DNA of 64,000 bases from Amaurobius ferox (Eukaryota; Arthropoda; Arachnida; Araneae; Amaurobiidae), in the NCBI GenBank assembly GCA_951213105.1, contig OX578137.1, forward strand, positions 76,235,104-76,299,103, written 5' to 3'. Under the pieces are notes generated by a model that did no database searches, was not told the origin of the DNA, and saw only the letters and a program-made list of their open reading frames with translations. Shown one piece after another: positions 11,422 through 22,765 of the stretch. Position numbers and translations under genes: made by a program. The stretch's first letter is position 1, and every line of letters starts with the position of its first letter.

Positions 11422-12391
11422 CAGGGTTCTTAAAAAAGTCCTTAAGTACACCAATAACTTTGTAAGGAAAGGTTCATGAGTGTACACGTTTTAGGTCTAT
11501 ATACAGTAAAGTGAACATGCACGATCGAATAATAGGGATTGAAGCGCGCCTTGCGGAGAATTAAGAAAAAGTATGAACTTGGAAATATATCAAGATAAAC
11601 GAAGAAATATAATTACAGATATTTAGAGAATTGTCAAATGAGTAAGAATCGACAATAAAACTGCTGCATTTATTTGACACAATAGGGTTAATGGTGAATG
11701 ACTGCCTTATTCAGGAATGATACAATAAATAACATTTACATGAACATAAATCCAGTGTAGAGCCTGTTTTAAATGCCTTCCGCCAGAAGCAATGCGTGTC
11801 GGAATCCTAAAAATAATATTACTGTGGCCTTTAACAAGAATTATAGGTGTCACCATGCTAGGGGCCTTGATATAACTTTTTGACAGGTGTTTATTACCTT
11901 CCGCATGAGCGTTTCGTTCGTTCCTGTTGTCGCTTTCTACTAATTAGACCAGTGCTTCTCAACTCTTTTGTATTTGCTCCCCCCCCCTTCCCTCTTCGAT
12001 ATCGATTTCAGTCGCGCGCCCCTTCTAAAAACCCTACTAAAACAGCCATAAAAAGCAATATAGTAGGTGCTTTCCAGGTCAGCACATCCCTTCTACCCCC
12101 CTTCAGAGATTTCACATTCTTTCCGCATCCCTCTTTGCGAGGCGCGCCCTACAGATTGAGAACCGCTGAATTAGACAATACTCTACAATTTTGCAATTGG
12201 CTTTTTTCATCTATCTCTCTTTACTACAAAGTTTGTTATATTAACTTTTTAAATTCTTCGATGGGGGGTGTTGCAATCACTTTTATTCGTTCGGGAATGG
12301 TCCCTTTACTTTACATAGACCTAAAGTGTACACCCAAGAACCTTTCCTTACAAAATTATTGAAATGTTTAAGAACTTTCCTAGGCACCTTG
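11422..12391. mobile_element. Tc1/mariner-type MITE with long inverted repeats
   Basis: The left end (CAGGGTTCTTAAAAAAGTCC, to about 11535) and the reverse complement of the right end (about 12290-12391) match for roughly 110 bp. The match includes TTTGTAAGGAAAGGTTC, TGTACAC, TTTAGGTCTAT and AGTAAAG. The element is bounded by TA at 11420-11421 and 12392-12393, as expected for the Tc1/mariner superfamily. The interior has no transposase. A hAT-type MITE is inserted at 11950-12168. The 160-codon open stretch at 11880-12362 runs across both elements and is not a gene. Confidence 0.85.
11950..12168. mobile_element. hAT-type MITE with perfect 8-bp target duplication
   Basis: The 219-bp element starts CAGTGCTTCTCAACTC and ends GATTGAGAACCGCTG, the CAGTGGTTCTCAAC signature common in hAT MITEs. 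AATTAGAC lies directly on both sides (11942-11949 and 12169-12176), a perfect 8-bp target site duplication as hAT transposases make. The interior is C-rich and non-coding. It sits inside the mariner-type MITE at 11422-12391, so it inserted later. Confidence 0.93.
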
Positions 12392-12744
12392 TATGGAAAA
12401 AAAAAATCTAATATCCCATGAATTTTCTTACAAATGAACACATTTCGATATTTTAAATAATTCGAAAACTGGATAGCTTATTGTTTTTTAGAATATAAAA
12501 CGTGTGCACAACAAATACAATGTATGTGAAACAAATAGAAGATAAATGTGAGAGATGGAAATGTAAAAACTAAGAAAACTAGCTCTGATCTACCCTGCTC
12601 CCACACTCCCGCAGAGTAACACACAGGCATAATTGAAACATGGTTAATTATTATTCAGGGATGCTCAACATCGTGAAAACTATCAAAATCCAATAATCGA
12701 ATCTTTGATCGAATCCTTATACTTTTCTTTCACATATCGCAGAA
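12392..12744. other. AT-rich DNA without recognised feature
   Basis: Nothing recognised between the MITE and the tRNA-derived repeat. Confidence 0.5.
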
Positions 12745-12850
12745 TCCACTTCAACGATAAGAGCTTGTAATTTCGTCCCAGTAGCTCAACGATAGAGAGT
12801 CGGATGATCAGTACGATTCCCGTTTGGGGTTACAAGGTTCTTTACAACAT
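12745..12850 (+). mobile_element. tRNA-derived repeat (SINE-like), copy 2
   Basis: CACTTCAACGATAAGAGCTT, TAATTTCGTCCCAGTAGCTC and AACGATAG match the head of the copy at 5340-5650. The B box is reduced to TACGATTCCCG. After it come TTTGGGG and TACAAGGTTCTTTACAAC, comparable with the copy at 52376-52690. The tail is lost or unrecognisable. Confidence 0.68.
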
Positions 12851-13108
12851 ATTATAGTGCATTATTCAATTAAAAGTAAAACTGCACTATACATACAATT
12901 TCAAGAAGATTTTTATATAAAACATGATCCTCAAAAGAATATCAAGATATTTAATTACACCGTCACTTTAACTTTTCTTTTCAATTGATAAAGAAATTAT
13001 CAAAGCCGAGAAGAGGCATGCCTTTGTAGGGGGGAATTTCTAGGATAGTATTGCTAATACAAAAAACTAATAGTATAAAATAATTTGTACCTGTTAAAGC
13101 TATTTAGT

Positions 13109-13146
13109 AATACAGTATACTGTATTTATAATATACTGTACAGTAT
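13109..13146. repeat. Cluster of perfect palindromes
   Basis: AATACAGTATACTGTATT (13109-13126) is an 18-bp perfect palindrome. ATACTGTACAGTAT (13133-13146) is a second one. Further TACAGTA and TACTGTA words surround them. Confidence 0.85.
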
Positions 13147-13295
13147 TATAATACTGTATCTACAGAGTTATGATCACAGGAGTCCCGACTACGCGAGGTT
13201 TAGTGTTATTCAGGTAAGTTTTTCTCATGTAACTCATCACTTTTACGGATGCAGTTAAAATATCAACTTTCTTGAGGTGCTGTAATTTTTTTTTT

Positions 13296-14190
13296 CAATA
13301 CATTTGAACTCAAATCAAAAGTTTTTGGGATGATGTATATGTGTGTGCATGTGTGTGTGTGTGCTAGGTGAGTCTGTAGATGCGATATCTCCTGAACAAG
13401 TAGAGCATTTTGAATGTAATTTTGTATGATTATTGCAATCGATGAATATAGGAACCTTACTGATTTTAAACGTAATCGAATGTTCGAAAGACTCACAATT
13501 TTCGAATGAAATTTTGAAAAAATCATTAAAAAATCAGAACCTTCAATAATTTTCCATATATAATCATTTCGTATGTAACTATTCATTAGAAAACAAATGA
13601 CGTAAATTTTAGAACTCTAGCGTAAACCGTTCTCGAGATCTTGCACATTTTCCAAATAAATTTATAAAATTAAATTACATAAAATTAAAAAGACATATTA
13701 ACTGCCGTGAAATACGTTCACTTTCCATATACAGTATTAAGCGATATAATGGTTAACATCATTTTCGTAGATCTAGCTTGCTCTATTTGCACGAGAATAT
13801 AATTTTATGTGATAGTTTTGCATTTTAACACCCAACAATTCGATTAAAGTCGCGATTAAAATCGTTTAATATATGAACTATATTGCTTAGCGGATGCTAG
13901 CCGCATTTTTAAATGTAAAGTTAGATTTGCACAAAATAAACGTTATACTTCGAAGTAGTTGAGACCCAGACCGTCCGACCTACCAGAAAGGTGTAAGACA
14001 ACTGTTTGGACGGCCGGATACTTCGAAGTAGTATTACTCCCAATAGTAAACCCATAAAAGTGCCCAATGTTAATTTAAAATTCAACGCCAAAAGTATTGT
14101 TCTGTGGATCTGTTGCATCATTTTATTTCTCTGTGAAATCGTAAAGTCATTGCATCATGTAGGGAAAGTCATGTGTCGCTCACATTAGAT
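13296..14190 (-). mobile_element. Family A repeat, 3' hairpin not recognised
   Basis: On the minus strand the 5' end is at about 14190 (TCTAATGTGAGCGACACATG, then ACTTTCCCTACATGATGCAA). The AGATCTACGAAAATGATG segment, the GATCTCGAGAACGGTTTACG core and the TTCGAAAATTGTGAG segment follow. A CA-rich tract (plus strand 13340-13364) and a short diverged 3' module come last. The terminal hairpin cannot be made out. A TTCGAAGTA motif and a proline/glycine-poor spacer at 13950-14035 are private to this copy. Confidence 0.72.
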
Positions 14191-14480
14191 TTTTCTTACT
14201 CTGATACATTGTATAATAGGAATTCATCTGAAATATGTAGAATATGAATGCATGTGGAAGTCCAACTCAGTCCAACCCAGATATTTTATTCATATTTGCC
14301 CATTCTGAACTCTTTGCAATTAGACACGCACGTCTCTCTAAAGACAATCAAACACTCGAAGAAGAACACGTGTCTCCAAAGTGAAAAAAAAGACAGAAAG
14401 GAAGACGGTGTTTAGGTAATACAAAAGATAATCTTTGAAAGAAGATTGTCAAAAAGTAAAAATAAATAAATAACAGAAAC
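14191..14480. other. No recognised feature
   Basis: Ordinary AT-rich sequence with one short purine-rich stretch near 14380-14420. Confidence 0.4.
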
Positions 14481-14487
14481 CTCCGCT

Positions 14488-14700
14488 CCAGTTTCACGTG
14501 CGGGGATCTCGAATCCTATTTATGCAACGAGAGCGAACGTCCCTCGGGGGCTGTTTGGTCTTTACACTCTCACAGGGAATTTCCGATTCGACCAGTGTCT
14601 GGATTCCGTTGGATGCAACGGGTGTATAAAAAGAAAGTGATCCGCCTAGGGCCAAAGAGAGAGTTTCGCAAACCTGGCTGGACGCCATCTTTGGTTATGC
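14488..14700 (-). promoter_or_regulatory. CpG-rich patch, possible gene start (minus strand)
   Basis: About 210 bp has near-balanced base composition and many CpG, in contrast to the AT-rich surroundings. On the minus strand a start codon at 14688 in good context (AAAG before ATGG) opens 64 codons beginning MASSQVCETLSLALGG and ending RSRCINRIRDPRT. CAG-GTTTGC early in this frame could be a splice donor. On the plus strand TATAAAAAG lies at about 14625. I do not recognise the peptide. It could be a first exon with its promoter, a conserved regulatory block, or the remains of an unrelated insertion. Confidence 0.22.
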
Positions 14701-15123
14701 TCTAGATATTAAAAGCTTTTATTTTATCGTATTATAGTATGGATCATAGTGCTCAACCTTTCGATCGCCATGATGGCTTGTCAAGTCGATCTTTGGAGGA
14801 AATGAGGAGTTTTGCATTGATCTTTATAGGAACCACCCTTACCTTAAAACTGTCATCAAGTGAGCGAGTGAGATTAAATATACTGTTGCAAAAAAAAATA
14901 TATGCACTCATAAAAAAAAAATTTAGCTATAGCTGCGAAACTCGACATGCAAATGTAGTTTTAAGAGCTATGCAAATAATCAAACTCAGCGGCAGTGATT
15001 TTTAGAGCTTATGCAACGCGCATGAGGAAGACGTATCGTGCAATATTTGAAACGACCGGTGTTATCAATCACGGGCAATTGGAACTGGATTTTCTGTTTT
15101 GATACTGCAAATTGTGTACAAAG

Positions 15124-16165
15124 ATGCTTTTGAAACGTACTCAACGGCGCTTCGAACATTTGTCGGATCTAGAGAAAAATCGCATCATAGGACTAAGGGA
15201 AGCTGGTTGGTCCAACAGACGTATCAGTCGCTATCTGGGTCGAAGGGATATGGTAGTTGCTTTGCGTTGGCAACAGCAAATCAGAGAATCACATGTAACC
15301 GCCACAGAGGCTCAGAACGCCCCCGACATCTGCTGAGAGGATCGTGCTGTCAGGAGAACAGCCACGTCTGCACAAATGACGTCGCTATCAACCAATCGAA
15401 GGCATTTGCCATCCTCAATGCAGCCTATATCAATGGATACTATTAGGAGACGACTGGCAGAAGGTGCGATTAGGTACCAACGTCCATTAAGGCGCTTACC
15501 ACTGATCACTCAACATAGACAGAACCGTTTGGATTGGTGCTGAGCTTGGTTAGCCTGGACAGTGTTCGATTGGGGGCATGCTGTTTTTTGCAACGAATCC
15601 CGCTTCTCTCTCAGTGCTAATTACTGCCGCATACGTGTATGGAAGAGGAGTGGCCAGCGTTCTGATCCCGCATTTGTTATCGAGCGGCACACGGCCATCA
15701 AACGTGGTGTGACAGTCTATATAAAACTATCTTGTGGGACAGCTGATCTCCTATAGTTGTGCTGCAAGCCAATCTGACGGCTCGCTTGTACATCAATGAT
15801 ATATTCTGCCGCCGATTGTTCTCTCTATGCTGTCAAGCTGCCCAGGTTCCATTTACAAACATTCGACCATATACTGCACGACTTTCTAAATAATGTCTTC
15901 GAGGATTTAATACCTTCCCATGGCCATCCAGGTCTCCAGACCTATCACCAATAGAACACATCTGGAACATGCTGGGTATTATGGCAATTGCAGCTTTCTC
16001 AGAATACCACTGAATTAGCTGACCAGTTGCAACATTTGTGACAGAATCTTTAGCACAGGGAAGATTCTAACATAAATGTTGCAATATGAGCATAGAGTCA
16101 ATTAAGCAACTTAATTGACTCTATGCTGCATCGCATTGAATATGGGCTTGCATAGCTATTAGGGA
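15124..16165 (+). pseudogene. Tc1-like transposase, broken
   Basis: The intact ancestor would cut the element out and insert it at TA sites. The N-terminus (from ATG at 15124) reads as a paired helix-turn-helix DNA-binding domain: RRFEHLSDLEKNRIIGLREA, then WSNRRISRYLGRRDM. Frame is lost near 15336. A middle segment with RRRLAEGAIRYQRPLRRLP is followed by a stop at 15541. The catalytic domain then has VFCNESRFSL, where the usual first Asp (DESRF) is Asn. Near 15855 TNIRPYTARL stands where QDNARPHTARL is expected, so the second Asp is lost too. SPDLSPIEHIWNMLG near 15940 keeps the catalytic Glu region. A 37-bp perfect hairpin interrupts the C-terminus at 16090-16126. Several frameshifts and stops make it a pseudogene. 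Confidence 0.9.
16090..16126. repeat. Perfect hairpin, 17-bp stem and 3-base loop
   Basis: GCATAGAGTCAATTAAG, then CAA, then the exact reverse complement. It lies in the decayed C-terminal part of the Tc1-like transposase, where the expected sequence is not palindromic, so it looks like an inverted duplication made during repair. Confidence 0.95.
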
Positions 16166-16343
16166 AAGATTTACCACTTAATAGAATGTTATCGTCTTGT
16201 TGCCAAAATTTCTTAATAAAAGTTTTTTTCTGCTCCTAATTTCTAATCAATGGTATATTTCCTTAAACAACACACACATGGCGAGTTTCGCGGCAGTAGC
16301 TCAATTTCTTATGAGTGCATATATTTTTTCGCAACAGAGTGTA

Positions 16344-16571
16344 TTTATATTTTGATTAACTTTTCATTTTAAGTGTTGCACAGTTCACAGAAAGAATTAA
16401 AATATGGATCAGAAAGTTAAGAATGTATTGAATTAAATAAATTTCTTTCATAAAAAAGTGGTGGATATTAAAAGTAGATTCTTAAATTTTCTGCGAAATT
16501 CTACAACGAAAATTCCAAAATCGAAACTCCTAATATCTATCAGTGCAGCACTGCAAGTTAATGTAACATAA

Positions 16572-16576
<5 letters not shown>
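16344..16576. other. No recognised feature
   Basis: AT-rich DNA between the Tc1-like element and the CT array. Confidence 0.4.

Positions 16577-16636
<60 letters not shown>
16577..16636 (+). repeat. (TC)n microsatellite
   Basis: About 30 uninterrupted TC units. Confidence 0.98.
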
Positions 16637-16640
<4 letters not shown>

Positions 16641-16894
16641 GCGATATTAGTGTCGTATTTTAAATAGACATTTGGTAGAGGTTTTGGAACATTTTCATCT
16701 AAAATAAGTAAAAACGAAAATTTACAATTTTGTTGAGATCTTGAAAATTGAAGTAGGTTGAAACTTCTATCCCTCTTAAGTACGCCCCTGACGATATGTT
16801 ATGTTAGCTACAAATAACAGTGGATACTTAATTTAGATGCATATCAAGAGTGGAACTCCATGCCTCAAAGGTTGGGCACCGTTGGTATAGATAG

Positions 16895-17245
16895 ACAGAG
16901 AAAATTTTGATTTCGATATATTGACGAAAATGCTTGTTTTAAGACCCACTCTACGAGTTTCGAACAGTGTTTGGAGATGGTGTCCATCTTTTTTTCCCCC
17001 TCCTTCTATCTATATATCTGTCTATCTTATGAAGTTTTCTTATGCGGGTGCAATTAAAAATTTGTTGCTGATAATCTTTAATGAGAGTCATAGGTGCTGG
17101 CTGCTGCACTGAGAGTATAATTTCAGTTTGGAGAAGCCTCCACTCGGCAGGATTTATTTTGAATACTAAAGTATCATGCGCTATGCATAATATTTTGGTA
17201 TTAAAAATGAAATATAATAAAGTTTAAGGATCTTGCTCGAGGAAT
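16895..17245 (-). mobile_element. Family D-like repeat, diverged
   Basis: On the minus strand it shows CATCTCCAAACACTGTTCGA, CGTAGAGTGGGTCTTAAAAC and ATCGAAATCAAAATTTTC. These are in the order of the family D copies at 4505-4885 and 22766-23005. The far end contains a GATCTTGCTCGAGG block like GGCCTTGCTCGAG at about 4870. A microsatellite-like TATCTATC stretch takes the place of the CAGA tract. Confidence 0.55.
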
Positions 17246-18030
17246 AACATATTTTTTAAATTTCTTCAACTAATTCACGGATTTATAGAACTTTATTAAA
17301 TATTAGCTTTTATACAGGATTATCAGTGTGAGGCTCAATTTTCTGCCGCCTGAACTACCGACTTCCAGGAAAGAATACCATAACCACTTACAATGAAGCG
17401 ACTTCTGCCCTATAACAGGGCGTTGCATAAAAGTGATAAAGTGCTTAAATAGTCATCATCATCATCATCTGTGGACCATGATTTCGCGGTCATTGCCGCT
17501 TGTCAGCGTGGTGGAGGAGATAAGATGATTAGTGAGCTCCTTAAAGCAAGGATTTTAGAGTTTTCTTGTTGAAATTTGTACTTCGAATTTTGTAACGTTG
17601 CGAGGTATTATTTTTAACCATGTTCATCGGTAATATAATTCTAAGAGCTCAGGATTACAGTGAAGCAATTTCTGCTCTTTCTTTCTTTAGACAACAACAA
17701 AATTGTTTTTAGTGAAACAATACAGAAGGCCTCATAGTAGCAAGAAAGGAGCCCTGCATATTCACTTTGAATTCAATTCGATTTTATATACATAGTATAG
17801 TAAGTACATTTACACTAAAATATTTAAATTAATTAAATTTAAAAACTCACTAGTTGCATTAAATATTGAACAGAACAGAAATTAATTTTAATGCTGTTTA
17901 TTGAATCTCTGTTAAAACAGTTTGCTTCTCGTGTTTTCCAACAATAGCATTTTTCTCGAGGATGTACTTCTCAGCGCATCGTTACTATTCAGTGCAATGT
18001 TTTTTCTGTAGTTTTTATTTTATTGCACCA
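17246..18030. other. No firm feature; possible tRNA-like remnant near 17345-17415
   Basis: On the minus strand of 17415-17345 TAAGTGGTTATGGTA resembles an A box and GGTAGTTCAGGCGGC resembles a B box, so a decayed tRNA-derived repeat is possible. A (CAT)n-like stretch at 17455-17470 precedes a GC-richer segment (17470-17540) with no recognised function. The remainder is AT-rich. Confidence 0.3.
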
Positions 18031-19039
18031 CAAGGGCGGATCCAGGGGGGTGGGGAGGGGAGCAGGGGACTCGTGCTCTCCCCGAGAATAGGATTTCAAG
18101 GCAGAGTTAAAAAAAAATCAAAATATGCAAAATATTAGAAAAAAAATATAAAAAAATAAATAAAATTACAGGAATGAAATATATTTAAAAAAAATCCGAC
18201 AACACAATCTAAAGTAGAAAATATAAGCTGATCTTAACTCAAGGAAGTATCCAGAAATTATAAAAAAAATTCAGGGGAGGAGGTCGTGGCTTGGTCAAAG
18301 TAGGTTTTATTTATTTTCAAAAATATTTGGTTGGATAATGAAAAAAATTTCGAAAACATTTGATGCTTCACAGCTTCGCTTTCACACAAAGGGTAAGACT
18401 TTTCTCGAATTTTCTAAGATAGCATACTAGGTGTGCTTTCAGAACGGTAATATTGGTACACAGGTACTTCAGGACCCAAATTGGTGAACAGCTAAAAAGT
18501 CCAAATTAATATGTCGTTATCTTTTGTGGTATATATATTTTAATTCTTTGGATTCTGAACCTTACCGATTCTACCCGTTTTGGGCCTGTCTTTTGGGAAT
18601 AGCTTGAGAACCGGAGCAGCTAGAAAGCTCAAATAAGGTACATCTTGTCTTTCATTGTATATTTTGATTTTTTATATTTTGAAACTTGATTTTTTATATT
18701 TTAAAACTTGATTTTTTTATATTTTTATAATTTTGATTTCTTATATTTTGAAGTCCAGCCCATTTTGGGCCTATAATAGGAAGTTACTTGTTTTAGGGAA
18801 TAATTCGAAAACCGAAGCAAGTAGAAAAATAAATATATTGAAACATGTACGAGATACAAAATGATAGAAATAAAATGATATTAAAATATATATGTATAAA
18901 TGTGTTCGGTTTTTCCTTTGACTTCTCAATGTTTTGTGAGATTATTTAAGAGCATGTCCAAACACGACCACAAATTTAACGAAATAAATATGAATTAGCT
19001 TTGAGCCCCACCCGAAAACATTTTCTGGATCCGCCCCTG
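18031..19039. mobile_element. hAT-like non-autonomous element with 8-bp target duplication
   Basis: The left end is CAAGGGCGGATCCAGG. The right end, reversed, is CAGGGGCGGATCCAGA, followed in both cases by a G-rich GTGGGG stretch. The flanks are TTGCACCA (18023-18030) and TTTCACCA (19040-19047), an 8-bp duplication with one mismatch, as hAT transposases make. The 1009-bp interior is AT-rich, has repeated TGATTTTTTATATTTT words near 18665-18745, and has no transposase. A partial end-like motif, CTGGATCCGCCC, recurs at 49220-49231. Confidence 0.83.
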
Positions 19040-20466
19040 TTTCACCATCCCATTCTTCCTTCATCATCGTTTTCTCCTTGGTTTTGTTTTATGAAACTGG
19101 CAATGATCGTTCTGTATCTTGGGTGTATAAACCGTCATTCACAGCAATGCACTGCTCTACATTGACAGAAGAGTCGAAACTTGACTTAAGTGAGAAACTG
19201 TTTTCTTCATTTTCTTCGTTGTGGATTTCAGTTTCTCTTAACGAATTCGGCCTTCTTGAAACATTTCTGCACGCAGTTGAAGCCCTTAGATTGCTTAAAA
19301 TATCCAAATGGCCGCATTCAGAATTGTGACAAATGTTTCTGAGTCCTCGCTTTTAGAGCGTGTCGACATTTTGGACAAAATAAGGAAGGAGAAAACACCA
19401 TTGGGAGAACACCATTGGGAATTAGATGAGAAAACACCATTGAGAATTAGATAATAAAACACCGTTGGGAATAATCCAAGCTCGTTTTTCTACCCAATAA
19501 TTGGCATTTCAATCACCTGTTCTTTTGTGGTTTAATTGCTGCGAATTCATAATTGTATTTTTCTGATTTTTAAGAAATAAATATCCAAAACATATTTTTG
19601 TGATTAAAATTTAGACTTAATACAAAACTGAAACAGTCAAAACACAGAACAAACTGAACAGTCAAAACTGAACAGTCAACTGAGCAGTGAAACTGAACAG
19701 TCAAAAGTAACAATATTACTTTTGACTGTAATACAAAATAAATGAACTTCGTAAAGAAAGATATTAAAACACATGGATTTATGTAAATCTAAAGGTTTAT
19801 CTATCTAAACAATGTTAAATTTCAAAACATATGGAAATCTCGACAAAATTGTGCTAGTCAACCCGGACTCCGTCTGCTTTTCTAATATAACGAAAATTAC
19901 TTCCACAAAAACCACGAATGCATCCGAAGCAAAGGAAGAAGAAAAATAGATAAAACACTAATTATGAAGATGATGATGATCATCCCTACTGCCTGGTCTG
20001 GCCTGTGCAGAACATCGTTAAAATAGCAGTTCGAAAGAAGTATGGATCATCTACTAAGAATGAGGTTGGGCCCATGAAGATTGCTCTTCAGGTATAGTTT
20101 AGATATATGTCTTACAAATGTGAAGGCGGGGATTCAATAGATGACTAATTAATATAACTATTAATATAGCTGGACATAGCTTTGAATGCACTAACTGAAT
20201 TACTCTTTTTCGTTCCTTAAATATAATTTTTATTTTCTTGTCATACACGGATTTTTTTTATTAAAATTTATAAATTTACTTATAAGGGAATAAATTTTGC
20301 TTTAATGCCTACAACAAGTTTCAAAATTTATATACGAAACAAATAAAATTTAAGTCAACAAATTTTACAAAATAAATAATAATATGAAAAACCCCTTAAG
20401 AAAAACACGGGACAACTTATCCAAATAGTTATGACAACTGACCAACAGCCAGGGCAAATTGTCCCA

Positions 20467-20469
<3 letters not shown>
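19040..20469. other. No firm feature
   Basis: Just right of the hAT-like element, 19080-19330 is open on both strands (83 codons plus, 72 minus) with balanced composition. The minus-strand reading is acidic and serine-rich (LRETEIHNEENEENSFSLKS). It may be a fragment of a transposon or host gene, but I cannot identify it. Short AGAACACCATTGGGAAT repeats occur near 19390-19470 and CTGAACAGTCAAAA repeats near 19630-19730. A (GAT)n stretch near 19970 precedes unremarkable sequence. Confidence 0.3.

Positions 20470-20498
<29 letters not shown>
20470..20498 (+). repeat. poly-T tract
   Basis: Twenty-nine consecutive T. It could be the A-tail of a minus-strand retroposon, but no retroposon body was recognised. 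Confidence 0.95.
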
Positions 20499-20501
<3 letters not shown>

Positions 20502-20669
20502 GTCTTTAAAAATAAAAATTAATTGCTCAGATAAATATTTCATAATTTTTCAATAGTTAGCCAAAGGATGAAAGTTGAAAATGGTGGAGAGAAATGTCTT
20601 TTTTCTGTTTATAATAAAAATGTGAACATTCGAAATGGAAAACCTGAGGCAACTAGCACCGCTCTACCC

Positions 20670-20720
20670 TATAGAGCGTCATCTAGCCAATTGGAAGATT
20701 GGTGGTTTGAACCCTAGGAG
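20670..20720 (+). other. tRNA-like fragment
   Basis: TAGCCAATTGGAAG (A box-like) and GGTTTGAACCC (B box-like) lie only about 12 bp apart. A deleted tRNA-derived repeat head is possible. A functional tRNA is excluded by the spacing. Confidence 0.3.
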
Positions 20721-20729
20721 GATGGAAAA

Positions 20730-20828
20730 TTCCATCCTCCTAGTTCCATCTTTTTAGTTCCATCCTTCTAGTTCCATCTTTTTAGTTCCATCCTCCTAGT
20801 TCCATCTTTTTAGTTCCACCCTCCTAGT
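20730..20828 (+). repeat. 28-bp minisatellite, three and a half copies
   Basis: The unit TTCCATCCTCCTAGTTCCAT plus CTTTTTAG repeats head to tail with a 28-bp period, and copies are nearly identical. The unit is itself built from two TTCCATC..TAG half-units. It follows GAGGATGGAAAATTCCATCC, a small inverted repeat. Confidence 0.92.
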
Positions 20829-21275
20829 CCGAACCCCGACTGAGACTCGAGTTCCTTATACCATGTGGATCTTAATCAATATGGAATGTGTATGATAAAG
20901 CCAAATGGTTATTTTTAAATGCTGCAAATACTTTTTTTATCCACAGGTACTTTTTACAGAAATTTGAACGATTTTTTTTAATATAATATATTTACGTGAT
21001 TTCATGCAAACTTTTCAATAACGAAAAACATTTCATTTTTATCGTCTGTGACGAGTATGCTGGTTTGTTTTAATGCTCAAATTTCTTTTCCACAATAAAA
21101 CTAAACACCCACAAAATTAATTTTGCATGACGATTCAATTAATCTAAAGGTCCATTAAATGAGTATACAGTAATTAAAAGATAGACTAGCTTCTTATTAA
21201 GCTAAGAACATGATCTTCTCCTAGCAACATTATCTAATTTCTAATTTTCATTTGGACTTTTCGGTTATGAGTCGC
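20829..21275. other. AT-rich DNA without recognised feature
   Basis: No open frame, RNA or repeat partner. Confidence 0.45.
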
Positions 21276-21470
21276 GTGACCAGTAATGTCGGACGCGGTT
21301 GTGGGTTAGCCGCAGGTGTGCGGCGGACACAGCAACAAAGGTTTCGTCATCGCTCCCGTTCTTCCACTTGAGCCCGCGAAATGTCCTTTCACTATTCATT
21401 TCAGAGTCGGACTGCCGCACACGTGAGTTCGTAGTTATGAGCCTTCAACTGGCTATCACGTAAGTCCTGT
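21276..21470 (+). promoter_or_regulatory. CpG-rich patch, possible promoter and first exon
   Basis: About 190 bp holds close to 20 CpG in otherwise AT-rich DNA. Arthropod initiator-like TTCAGAGTC lies near 21401. A start codon at 21436 opens MSLQLAIT and meets a strong splice-donor match, CAC-GTAAGT, at 21460. CAC-GTGAGT near 21422 is an alternative donor. This suggests a host gene beginning here on the plus strand with a long first intron filled by repeats. The peptide is too short to identify and no transcript evidence is available, so this is inference from composition and splice signals. Confidence 0.3.

Positions 21471-22765
<1,295 letters not shown>

Larger units (their letters stand above)
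14881..16343 (+). mobile_element. Tc1-like transposon, nearly complete but inactive
   Basis: The inverted repeats pair about 60 bp at each end. The left reads CTGTTGCAAAAAAAAATATA and TGCACTCATAA, then GCGAAACTCGACATG. The right, reversed, reads CTCTGTTGCGAAAAAATATA and TGCACTCATAAG, then GCGAAACTCGCCATG. TA flanks both sides. The element is about 1.46 kb, slightly short of the usual 1.5-1.7 kb. It encloses a broken transposase. A 5' fragment of a close relative is at 165-595. Confidence 0.93.

Noticed and set aside
11880..12362. 160-codon open stretch, the longest in the window
   Set aside because: It runs across the borders of two nested MITEs and contains no conserved motif.
14621..14632. 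TATA box as a firm promoter call
   Set aside because: TATAAAAAG-like words are frequent in AT-rich DNA. Only the CpG-rich context makes it worth noting.
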